Assembly (NCBI RefSeq): GCF_001420005.1
Contig: NZ_LJAK01000002.1
Location: 415,104-479,103 of the forward strand
Source: Loktanella sp. 3ANDIMAR09
GTDB taxonomy: Bacteria > Pseudomonadota > Alphaproteobacteria > Rhodobacterales > Rhodobacteraceae
Length of the DNA: 64,000 nucleotides
Direction: 5' to 3'
This document shows, piece by piece, positions 9,257-18,592 of this stretch (its first letter is position 1; the number at the start of each line of letters is the position of its first letter). Made by a program: the position numbers and the translations under genes. The notes beneath the pieces were generated by a model, which was given only the letters and a program-made list of their open reading frames with translations, had not been told where the DNA came from and made no database searches.

Positions 9257-11653
9257 GTGACTGAGCAAAACTCCCACCTGAAAACCGTGGAACAACGGCT
9301 GCTGTGGCTGTCCCACTGGATGATCCACCATGCCAACCACATCCGCCCCAAGGCGGACGGGATCAAGGTTGGCGGGCATCAGGCGTCGTCTGCATCCATG
9401 GTGTCGATCATGACCGCGCTTTATTTTGGCGTGCTGCGGCCCGAAGACCGCGTGGCGGTCAAACCCCATGCTTCGCCCATTTTCCACGCCATGCAGTACC
9501 TCATGGGCAACATGACACGCGAGAAGATGGAGAACTTTCGCGGGCTTGGCGGTGTGCAAAGCTATCCGTCGCGCACCAAGGACATTGATGATGTGGATTT
9601 TTCGACCGGTTCTGTTGGGCTTGGAGTGGCAATTACGTCCTTTGCGTCGTTGATACAGGATTATGTGCAGGCCAAATCGTGGGGTAGAGACCTGCCGCTT
9701 GGCCGCATGATCGCGCTCATGGGCGACGCCGAACTGGACGAAGGCAACATCTATGAATGCCTGCAAGAGGGCTGGAAAAACGATCTGCGCAATACGTGGT
9801 GGGTGATCGATTACAACCGCCAATCGCTTGACGGGATCGTGCGCGAAGGGTTGTTCGAGAGGGCCGAGAAGGTCTTTGATGCCTTCGGCTGGGACGTGGT
9901 GCGCGTAAAATACGGCACCTTGCAACGGGCCGCTTTTGCCGAACCCGGTGGCGACAAGTTGCAGGCATGGATCGATGATTGCCCCAACCAGCTTTATTCC
10001 GCGCTGACCTATATGGGCGGGGCCGTTTGGCGCAAACATTTGATGGACGATCTGGGCGATCAAGGTGATGTCACGGCGTTGCTGGATGCACGCAACGATG
10101 ACGACCTTGCCGCTTTGATGGAAAATCTCGGCGGCAACTGCGTGGACACGATGGCCGAAACATTCGCCGCCATTGACCATGACCGCCCCGTCTGTTTCCT
10201 CGCCTATACGATCAAAGGCTGGGGCACGCCGATTGCAGGCCACAAAGACAACCACGGCGGCCTGATGAGCAAGGCGCAGATGGCCGATTGGCAGGCGGAT
10301 ATGGGTGTGGATACGGGCGATGAGTGGGAGCCGTTGGCGACTGTGAGCGACCCCGCCGCGTTCCAAAAACACCTCAAGACGGTTCCGTTTTTCGCCAAGG
10401 GTTCGCGCCGATATACTGACGATGCGATCAGCGTACCCAAGATCGACATTGCCAGTGACCGTGAAATCTCAACCCAAATGGGGTTTGGCAAAATCCTTGA
10501 TGATCTGTCAAAAGGCGACAGCGAATTGGCGTCACGGATCGTCACCACGTCGCCCGATGTCACCGGCACGACGAACCTTGGCCCATGGGTTAACAGGCGC
10601 AAGCTGTTCGCACGCAAAGCGCAGGCTGACACCTTCAAAGACCACAAAATCCCGTCAACCGCGAAATGGGAATTCGACCCCGAAGGCCAGCATATCGAGC
10701 TTGGCATCGCCGAGATGAACCTGATGCTGCTCTTGGGCGCTGCGGGGCTGTCGCATTCGCTGTTTGGCAAACGCTTGATCCCGATTGGCACGGTCTATGA
10801 TCCCTTCGTGTCCCGCGGCCTCGATGCGTTGAACTACGCCTGCTACCAAGACGCGCGGTTCATGTTGGTGGGCACCCCGTCCGGCGTCACGTTGGCCCCC
10901 GAAGGCGGGGCGCACCAATCCATCGCCTCGCCCCTGATCGGCATGTCACAGGACGGGCTGGCCGCGTTTGAACCTGCATTCGTGGATGAGCTTTCGGTCA
11001 TCATGGAATGGGCTTTTGATTACATGCAACGCAGTGGCGATGGCGACCCTGACGAGCGCACATGGCTGCGCGATGAAACCGGCGGGTCAGTCTATCTGCG
11101 GCTGACAACCAACCCGATTGAACAACCGGGCAAGCGGGTTGACAATGGCTTTCGCCAAGGTGCGATTGACGGGGCGTACTGGCTGCGCAAACCCGGTCCA
11201 AACTGCGCAATCGTATTCGCGTACCAAGGGGCCGTCGCCCCCGAAGCCATCGCCGCAGCGGGTATCATCGGCGAATACCGCCGCGACGTCGGTGTGCTGG
11301 CCGTCACCTCCGCAGACCGTCTGAATGCCGGTTGGACGGCGGCCCAACGCGAACGCGCGCGGGGCAATCCAGAGGCCGTGAGCCATGTTGAGACGCTGCT
11401 GAATACACTGCCAAACACCTGCACAATCGTCACCGTGATCGACGGCCACCCTGCAACGCTGTCATGGCTTGGGGCCGTCGCAGGCCACAAAACCATCCCA
11501 CACGGCGTTGAACACTTCGGCCAAACCGGCACGATAAATGACCTCTACCGCCACTTCCGCATCGATCGCCACTCGCTTGCTGAATCTGTCAGCGAACTGA
11601 CGACAGGCGACCGATCGCCATCTGCGGCTTGGAATACCCTTTTGCCATCGTGA
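9257..11653 (+). CDS. homodimeric 2-oxoacid dehydrogenase E1 component (MdeB/AceE-like)
   Basis: 798-residue thiamine-diphosphate enzyme of the transketolase-like homodimeric E1 family (AceE is about 890 residues). The TPP motif reads G156-D-A-E-L-D-E and ends at N187 in DYNRQSLDG, with Ala for the usual third Gly. The pyrimidine domain has the LGIAEMN stretch with its Glu. The likely substrate is 2-oxobutyrate: the gene follows acdS, and in Pseudomonas putida mdeB is an E1 paired with a 2-oxobutyrate-forming lyase and an Lrp-type regulator. No E2/E3 genes are nearby. The GTG start 9257 has only a weak ribosome site. Pyruvate remains a possible substrate. Confidence 0.8.
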   Translation: MTEQNSHLKTVEQRLLWLSHWMIHHANHIRPKADGIKVGGHQASSASMVSIMTALYFGVLRPEDRVAVKPHASPIFHAMQYLMGNMTREKMENFRGLGGVQSYPSRTKDIDDVDFSTGSVGLGVAITSFASLIQDYVQAKSWGRDLPLGRMIALMGDAELDEGNIYECLQEGWKNDLRNTWWVIDYNRQSLDGIVREGLFERAEKVFDAFGWDVVRVKYGTLQRAAFAEPGGDKLQAWIDDCPNQLYSALTYMGGAVWRKHLMDDLGDQGDVTALLDARNDDDLAALMENLGGNCVDTMAETFAAIDHDRPVCFLAYTIKGWGTPIAGHKDNHGGLMSKAQMADWQADMGVDTGDEWEPLATVSDPAAFQKHLKTVPFFAKGSRRYTDDAISVPKIDIASDREISTQMGFGKILDDLSKGDSELASRIVTTSPDVTGTTNLGPWVNRRKLFARKAQADTFKDHKIPSTAKWEFDPEGQHIELGIAEMNLMLLLGAAGLSHSLFGKRLIPIGTVYDPFVSRGLDALNYACYQDARFMLVGTPSGVTLAPEGGAHQSIASPLIGMSQDGLAAFEPAFVDELSVIMEWAFDYMQRSGDGDPDERTWLRDETGGSVYLRLTTNPIEQPGKRVDNGFRQGAIDGAYWLRKPGPNCAIVFAYQGAVAPEAIAAAGIIGEYRRDVGVLAVTSADRLNAGWTAAQRERARGNPEAVSHVETLLNTLPNTCTIVTVIDGHPATLSWLGAVAGHKTIPHGVEHFGQTGTINDLYRHFRIDRHSLAESVSELTTGDRSPSAAWNTLLPS

Positions 11654-11787
11654 AAGTGTAAAAGCGGAGATTGGCGCGGATGCAGCGAATGGCAACTTGG
11701 TCCGCATTGCAGGCTTTGACTCGGATTACGCCGAAGGTCTGCAACCGTCGCTTTCGTGACAACCTCCCAACCTTCCCCTAGCCTGGC
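11654..11787 (+). other. gap after the E1 gene, possible coding fragment
   Basis: No intact gene is present. One plus-strand frame reads like protein (about 11662-11757, including GNLVRIAGFDSDYAEG) and ends at TGA. It has no start of its own, and may be the 3' end of a gene lost when the island decayed. I do not recognise it. Confidence 0.3.
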
Positions 11788-11902
11788 ATGATGTCGAGCC
11801 AAGCGTGGACAGATGCTGAAAATGACCTGATCGTCGCGGACTATTTCGCGATGCAGTCCGACGATGTGGCAGGCCGTCCCTATAACAAGGCCGAGCATCG
11901 GC
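11788..11902 (+). pseudogene. 5' fragment of a large defence-type (DUF3883-like) protein
   Basis: The first 38 codons (MMSSQAWTDAENDLIVADYF, then AMQSDDVAGRPYNKAEH) resemble the N-terminus of large DUF3883/restriction-related proteins as I remember them. Similarity stops at about NKAEHRR, where the plus strand becomes the complement of the integrase fragment. The frame continues to 12024, but only as antisense of the integrase. So a deletion has joined two broken genes head to head near 11900. The family call was not checked by search. Confidence 0.5.
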
Positions 11903-12050
11903 GGCTGGCCCGATCCGCCTTGCCATGGGCGATTGTCTCCGAGTCGGTATGCAGGCTGATCCAGACGGTTTCGCGCGGCTCGATCCCCCGATACCGGCGC
12001 GGGACGCGGCGGCGGAGGTGGTAGAGACGGCCTCTTTTTGCGATGCTCAT
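11880..12050 (-). pseudogene. tyrosine-type integrase N-terminal remnant
   Basis: Starting at ATG 12050, the first 50 or so residues (MSIAKRGRLYHLRRRVPRRY, then a WISLHTDSETIAHGKAD stretch) are the DUF6538-type N-terminal domain of island integrases, clearly related to the remnant at 2685. The frame then runs into unrelated sequence near 11900 and stops at 11880. Core-binding and catalytic domains are gone. The gene lies 143 bp from tRNA-Ser(CGA), its likely attachment target. Confidence 0.8.
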
Positions 12051-12069
12051 GGCGGAAATCCTCCGCGTT

Positions 12070-12105
12070 TGTGCAGCAAATTGTGCCGTAAAAAAATGCA
12101 GCAAA
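12070..12105 (+). repeat. TGTGCAGCAAA-type repeats at the right island end
   Basis: TGTGCAGCAAA (12070-12080), a diverged TGTGCCGTAAAA (12082-12093) and TGCAGCAAA (12097-12105) match the tandem 12-mer at the left island end in sequence and orientation. They lie between the integrase start and the tRNA, where arm-type integrase sites would be. Confidence 0.55.
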
Positions 12106-12193
12106 TCAAGCGGATCAAGAGCCGCCATAAGCGCGAAAATGCCGAATTTCGCCCTACTATCAGCGCGTTACGCAACAGCGATCTTGGGGTAAA

Positions 12194-12283
12194 TGGCGGA
12201 GAGACAGGGATTCGAACCCTGGGAACCCTTGCAGGCTCAACGGTTTTCGAGACCGCCCCGTTCGACCACTCCGGCACCTCTCC
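12194..12283 (-). tRNA. tRNA-Ser (anticodon CGA)
   Basis: 90-nt class II tRNA on the minus strand. The acceptor GGAGAGG pairs with TCTCTCC, followed by G and encoded CCA. The anticodon stem CGGT/ACCG encloses the loop CTCGAAA, giving anticodon CGA (reads UCG). The T-arm is the same as in tRNA-Ser(GGA) at 2461. Its last 14 bases recur at 7284-7297, so this tRNA carries one end of the island. Confidence 0.97.
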
Positions 12284-12415
12284 GCACCAAGGGTCAACGG
12301 TGGGGCGTGTAATCGGCCTTGCGCGGGTCTGCAAGCCCCAAGATGCGGCCTTTGTCCTTGTCTGTAGCCGATGGTCGGTTACCTATTTGAAATAGCCAAT
12401 CCGAAGGACCTCTTC

Positions 12416-13243
12416 ATGTTTTCAGCACTTCGACAGTCCACGCTCATAGCGGCCCTCGTCTTTGGCAGCGCGACGGTGGTCACCGCGCAGGATATCGACC
12501 CGGTCTATGATGCGCTGCGCATGGATGAACTTGTCACCATCCTGCGTGCCGAGGGGTTGCATTATGGCGATGACATCGCTGCCGAATTGTTCAACGGTCC
12601 GGTCAGTGGCGCGTGGGATGGCGCGGTGGACGCGGTATTCGACACCACGGTCATGGCCGACACCTTGCGCAGCGGTTTGGCCGCAGGGCTGGACGATACT
12701 GATACCGATGCGATCGTGGCGTTCTACGACAGCCCATTGGGGCAGCAGATCACCACGTTGGAACTGTCCGCACGCGAGGCGTTTCTGGACGAGACCATTG
12801 AAGAGGCGGCAACAGAGGCCGCGGCCATCGCGGTGGCGGATGGCGGCCCGCGCATCGATCAGATGAACGCCTATCTGGCGGCCAATGATGTCATCGAACA
12901 GGAAGTCACATCGACCATGAACGCAAGCGTCGCGTTCTACATGGGGCTGATGGACGGTGGCGCGCTGCCACCGTCACTGACCGAGGACGAGGTCCTGCGC
13001 GACGTTTACAGCCGTCAGGACGAAATCCGGCGCGACGTGACCTCGCGGGTCTATGCGTTTCTCTATCTTGCCTACGATCCGCTGAGCGATGCGGATATCG
13101 ACGCCTATATTACTTTCATGGAATCCCAGCCCGGTCAGGCGCTGAGCCGGGCGACGTATGCGGCCTTTGACGCCTACTATATCGACGCATCACGGCAATT
13201 GGCGCTGGCGGCGGCCGCTCAGATGCGGGTGTCTGACCTGTAG
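12416..13243 (+). CDS. exported protein with two DUF2059-like repeats
   Basis: 275 residues with an N-terminal signal peptide (hydrophobic residues about 8-22, likely cut after VTAQ), so probably periplasmic. Two copies of the DUF2059 helical pattern are visible: one around IVAFYDSPLGQQI and one around YITFMESQPGQALS. The function of the family is unknown. I chose ATG 12416 because GAAGGA lies 7 nt upstream; an upstream in-frame start would add a non-signal extension. The stop lies 1 nt from the convergent lipoprotein stop. Confidence 0.78.
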   Translation: MFSALRQSTLIAALVFGSATVVTAQDIDPVYDALRMDELVTILRAEGLHYGDDIAAELFNGPVSGAWDGAVDAVFDTTVMADTLRSGLAAGLDDTDTDAIVAFYDSPLGQQITTLELSAREAFLDETIEEAATEAAAIAVADGGPRIDQMNAYLAANDVIEQEVTSTMNASVAFYMGLMDGGALPPSLTEDEVLRDVYSRQDEIRRDVTSRVYAFLYLAYDPLSDADIDAYITFMESQPGQALSRATYAAFDAYYIDASRQLALAAAAQMRVSDL

Positions 13244-13244
13244 A

Positions 13245-13574
13245 TCAGCGCCCCCAGACCAGCAGGGCGTTGCCCAGTGCGGCAGGGCTGGCGGCGTATA
13301 GCCCGGTATCCGATTGCAACTGAATGATGCGGGCAGGGCGGTCAGCCGCAGGAACCGAGGCTGCGTCGAAAGCGCGGGTCAGCGCCGGGCCACCGCCCGC
13401 CGCGATGTCGGCGTTGATCGCGGGGAATTCGGATTTCACCGCCAGTTCAACTGCGCCACGCGTCTGATCGGGCACTGTCGGACGCGACAGCTTACCTGTA
13501 AACGGGTTCTGAAACGCCACGCCCGCCGGGGCGCAAGCCGTGAGAAAGATCAGGCAGATCGGTCCTGCGCGCAT
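13245..13574 (-). CDS. small predicted lipoprotein, unknown function
   Basis: 109 residues beginning with a short hydrophobic segment and the lipobox LTAC (Cys14), so it should be lipid-anchored after signal peptidase II cleavage. The mature part is mixed, without a domain I recognise. AGGGAAA precedes the ATG at 13574. It is convergent with the DUF2059 protein and diverges from rplU across 180 bp. Confidence 0.7.
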   Translation of the reverse strand: MRAGPICLIFLTACAPAGVAFQNPFTGKLSRPTVPDQTRGAVELAVKSEFPAINADIAAGGGPALTRAFDAASVPAADRPARIIQLQSDTGLYAASPAALGNALLVWGR

Positions 13575-13754
13575 GGTATTTCCCTTTGCCGTGGGGTTGA
13601 CTTGATCCCCGGTTGATCAGATAAGCCGCCATCCGCGCAAGTCTCTTGTGTCGGACCTACATGAATTCGCCCAAGGGCGCGCTGTTGACAGGTGGCTTGG
13701 CCGCAAATGCCCCGCGGGGAACCTGACCGACGCGAAAGACAAAAGGAAGACCAT

Positions 13755-14468
13755 ATGTTCGCGGTTATGAAAACCGGTGGCAAACAGTATCGCGTCCAGT
13801 CGGGCGACGTTCTGCGTGTCGAAAAGCTGAACGCCGAAGCTGGCGATGAAATCCAGTTCAACGAAATCCTGATGGTTGGCGACACCGTCGGTGCGCCGCT
13901 GGTCGAAGGTGCCGGCGTCAAGGCAACCGTGATCGACCAGATCAAGGGCCCCAAGACCATCAACTTCGTCAAGCGTCGTCGTAAGCACGGTTCGCAGCGC
14001 CGCAAGGGTCACCGTCAGCAGCTGACGCTGGTGCGCATCGGCGACATCCTTGAATCCGGTGCAGACAAGTCCGGGATCAAGGCTGCCGTGTCCGGCCGTG
14101 GCATTGCATTCGCAATCGCCGGTGTTGCCGCAGCAGCTGGTGCTGCCGCCGCCTATGCCGCGACCCGCAGCGACGACAAGGCGGAGGCCGCGCCGAAAAA
14201 GGCCAAGCCGTCCGCCACTGAAAAAGCGGCCCCCAAGGCCAAGACCGCCAAAGAGGCATCTGTCACCGGCGGTGCGGACGACCTCAAGCAGCTGTCGGGC
14301 GTAGGCCCCGCGCTGGAAAAGAAACTGCATGCCGAAGGTATCACGACCTTTGCGCAGATCGCTGCATGGACCGATGCGGACGTCGAAAAATTCGGCGAGC
14401 TGCTGTCGTTCAAGGGCCGCATCGAGCGTGAAGGCTGGATCGAGCAAGCAAAAGAACTTTCGAAGTAA
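13755..14468 (+). CDS. rplU: 50S ribosomal protein L21 with long C-terminal extension
   Basis: 237 residues, against about 103 for a normal L21. Residues 1-103 are the standard beta-barrel protein, with the basic KRRRKHGSQRRKGHRQQ loop that binds 23S rRNA. Residues 110-138 are an Ala/Gly-rich hydrophobic segment that could be helical or even membrane-associated. Residues 140-170 are a Lys/Ala/Pro-rich linker. Residues 175-237 resemble a helix-hairpin-helix fold (LKQLSGVGPALEKKLH). I chose ATG 13755, preceded by AAAGGAAGA. rpmA follows 12 nt later. L21 extensions occur in Rhodobacteraceae; what the tail does is unknown. Confidence 0.95.
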   Translation: MFAVMKTGGKQYRVQSGDVLRVEKLNAEAGDEIQFNEILMVGDTVGAPLVEGAGVKATVIDQIKGPKTINFVKRRRKHGSQRRKGHRQQLTLVRIGDILESGADKSGIKAAVSGRGIAFAIAGVAAAAGAAAAYAATRSDDKAEAAPKKAKPSATEKAAPKAKTAKEASVTGGADDLKQLSGVGPALEKKLHAEGITTFAQIAAWTDADVEKFGELLSFKGRIEREGWIEQAKELSK

Positions 14469-14480
14469 GGAGACCGACAC

Positions 14481-14750
14481 ATGGCACACAAAAAAGCAGG
14501 CGGCTCATCCCGTAACGGACGCGACTCAGCTGGTCGTCGTCTTGGCGTCAAGAAGTTCGGCGGCGAAGTCGTCATTCCTGGCAACATCATCATGCGTCAG
14601 CGCGGCACGAAAATGTGGCCGGGCGCAGGCGTCGGCATGGGCAAGGATCACACGATCTTTGCGACCGTCGAAGGCAACGTTCAGTTCCACAAGGGCCTGA
14701 AGGGGCGGACATTCATTTCCGTCCTGCCCGTGGCCGAGGCCGCCGAGTAA
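14481..14750 (+). CDS. rpmA: 50S ribosomal protein L27
   Basis: 89 residues, the normal length for L27, which reaches towards the peptidyl-transferase centre of the large subunit. The start [20 protein letters not shown] is the conserved N-terminal tail, with no cleavable extension. It is the second gene of the rplU-rpmA pair with an AAGGAG ribosome site. A strong rho-independent terminator follows after 22 nt. Confidence 0.98.
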   Translation: MAHKKAGGSSRNGRDSAGRRLGVKKFGGEVVIPGNIIMRQRGTKMWPGAGVGMGKDHTIFATVEGNVQFHKGLKGRTFISVLPVAEAAE

Positions 14751-14772
14751 GCGCCAGACCCATCGACAATTT

Positions 14773-14803
14773 GGGGGACCGGCGCGCAGCCGGTCCCCCT
14801 TTT
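14773..14803 (+). terminator. rho-independent terminator after rpmA
   Basis: An 11-bp perfect stem, GGGGGACCGGC (14773-14783) with GCCGGTCCCCC (14789-14799), has a GCGCA loop and is followed by TTTT. A second palindrome, GGACCCCGG-TT-CCGGGGTCC (14812-14831), follows at once. Confidence 0.85.
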
Positions 14804-14852
14804 GCGTTTTCGGACCCCGGTTCCGGGGTCCACATCTTTGGGAGGAGATGTC

Positions 14853-15410
14853 ATGACCTACGCACCTGTCACGCCGGTTCCGCCCGCCGTGCAACCGACC
14901 ATTCCGTCGGACCGTTTCGTGTTGCGTCCGCTGCAAACCTCGGATGTTGGCCTGATCAGCATGTATGCGGCCGATCCCGTTCTGGCACGCGGCACCCGGT
15001 CGATCCCGCACCCGCTGCCGGACGGGGTGATTGCCGCGATGATCGCGCGTGCGTCGCAGCCCGGCCGGGTCGAGGACGTTTGGGCCATGGACGGATCGCG
15101 CGCAGGCCACGCCGAGGTGTTGGGCCTTGTCAGCCTTGTGCGGATGGATCGCGCCCAGTCAGAGGTGTTTTTCTGGGTCGCCCCCGCATTCTGGAATGTG
15201 GGTTTCGCGACCGAGGCCTTGCGCGCCTTGCTGACGGCCAATCCACATGGGGCGCACCAGTATTTCGCGGAAAGCTTTCAGGACAACCCCGGTTCGGCCC
15301 GCGTGCTGACGAACTGCGGCTTTGATTATCTGGGCGATGCAGAGGCGTTCAGCCTCGCACGGAATGCGGTGGTGCCGACATGGACCTACATGATGAAAAC
15401 CGGGCTCTAG
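14853..15410 (+). CDS. GNAT family acetyltransferase (RimJ/RimL type), first of three
   Basis: 185 residues. The pattern SDRFVLRPLQTSDVG at about residues 24-38 is the usual start of RimJ/RimL-like GNATs, and FWNVGFATEAL near the middle is a somewhat degenerate acetyl-CoA loop. The substrate is unknown; protein N-termini are one option. I chose ATG 14853, preceded by GGAGGAG. It overlaps the next GNAT by 31 nt in another frame, which points to coupled translation. It lies between rpmA and obgE. Confidence 0.85.
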   Translation: MTYAPVTPVPPAVQPTIPSDRFVLRPLQTSDVGLISMYAADPVLARGTRSIPHPLPDGVIAAMIARASQPGRVEDVWAMDGSRAGHAEVLGLVSLVRMDRAQSEVFFWVAPAFWNVGFATEALRALLTANPHGAHQYFAESFQDNPGSARVLTNCGFDYLGDAEAFSLARNAVVPTWTYMMKTGL

Positions 15411-15904
15411 CGTCGCGGATCAATACGGCGCGGCTGACACTGCGTCCATTGGTGCAGGCCGATGCGGCCCCTGTTGTCGCGGCCTTGAACGATTGGTCCG
15501 TGACGCGATGGCTGACCAATGTGCCCTTTCCCTACGGTGCCGACGATGCGGCGGGTTGGATTACAGCGTCTCAACGCGACATATGGGCGATTGATGCAGG
15601 TGCAGGGTTGATCGGTGTGATCGATGTGATGGGTGGTGATCTGGGCTATTGGCTGGCACCGGCGGCGCAGGGTCATGGATATATGAAAGAGGCAGCGCGC
15701 GCCGTCGTCGCGGCCTATTTCACACAGAAAAGCCTGCTGGTGTCGGGCCATTATCCAGACAACGCGCCGTCACGGGCTGTTCTGCTGGGGCTGGGTTTCA
15801 GCGATACCCATGTCGCCATGCATGATCAGATTGCGATGGGGCGGGCGGTTTCCTGCCAGCGCATGCAGTTGACCCGGCAGGACTGGCTGGACCGTGTTCC
15901 GTAA
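15380..15904 (+). CDS. GNAT family acetyltransferase, second of three
   Basis: 174 residues. RINTARLTLRPLVQADAAPV marks the GNAT N-terminus, and the acetyl-CoA binding loop is clear in LAPAAQGHGYMKEAAR. The start lies inside the end of the preceding GNAT gene, and its own end overlaps the third by 11 nt. Substrate unknown. The three are diverged paralogues rather than recent copies. Confidence 0.86.
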   Translation: MDLHDENRALASRINTARLTLRPLVQADAAPVVAALNDWSVTRWLTNVPFPYGADDAAGWITASQRDIWAIDAGAGLIGVIDVMGGDLGYWLAPAAQGHGYMKEAARAVVAAYFTQKSLLVSGHYPDNAPSRAVLLGLGFSDTHVAMHDQIAMGRAVSCQRMQLTRQDWLDRVP

Positions 15905-16397
15905 CATCACAACCCGCAATCTATGCGCGTCCGATCTGGGCGATCTGCACGCGATGGCCAGCCATTGGCCAACGGTTCGTCAACTGGGCGGCTGGCCCTG
16001 GCCTGCGGATCTGTCATTCACCGCGTCGCGGGCGCAGCCCTTTGACGGAGATGGTTTCGTCTGGGGGATCGTGCGGGCGGGCCGGGTTATCGGGACGGTC
16101 GGAGTGACGAACGGCAGCCTGGGCTATATGCTGCAGAGGGACGTCTGGGGGCAGGGGATCGCGACCGTCATGGCAGGGCGGGCTATTGCCCATGCATTCC
16201 AAACCACGGATCACGACTGGATCGATGCGACCGTCTGGGCCGACAACGCGGCATCACGCCGGGTGCTGGACAAACTGGGGTTTCAGCATTGGCATACCTG
16301 CTTTGAACATGCCAAGGCCCGGCGCACCCCCATGCTGTCGCATCACCTGCGCCTGAGGCGCGCGCAATGGCGCGACTTGAGTGCGGACGCACAATAG
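15894..16397 (+). CDS. GNAT family acetyltransferase, third of three
   Basis: 167 residues beginning at GTG 15894 inside the previous gene. The acetyl-CoA loop is RDVWGQGIATVMAGRA, and the NAASRRVLDKLGF stretch is the usual GNAT motif B region. Substrate unknown. It ends 36 nt before obgE, so the GNAT trio, obgE, proB and proA may share a transcript. Confidence 0.86.
   Translation: MFRNITTRNLCASDLGDLHAMASHWPTVRQLGGWPWPADLSFTASRAQPFDGDGFVWGIVRAGRVIGTVGVTNGSLGYMLQRDVWGQGIATVMAGRAIAHAFQTTDHDWIDATVWADNAASRRVLDKLGFQHWHTCFEHAKARRTPMLSHHLRLRRAQWRDLSADAQ

Positions 16398-18588
<2,191 letters not shown>

Positions 18589-18592
<4 letters not shown>

Larger units (their letters stand above)
7284..12207. 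mobile_element. tRNA-Ser(CGA)-targeted genomic island of about 4.9 kb
   Basis: The segment is bounded by a direct repeat of 14 identical bases (7284-7297 and 12194-12207), the right copy being the 3' end of tRNA-Ser(CGA). Next to the right copy lies an integrase remnant oriented away from the tRNA, as in integrated islands. Between the ends are an Lrp-type regulator, acdS, an E1 dehydrogenase gene, and fragments of a restriction-like gene. TGTGCAGCAAA repeats lie about 75-125 bp inside both ends. The element looks immobile because the integrase is broken. Confidence 0.75.

Noticed and set aside
11788..12024. An intact 78-residue gene at 11788-12024
   Set aside because: Only the first 38 codons look like protein of this strand; the rest is the complement of the integrase remnant.
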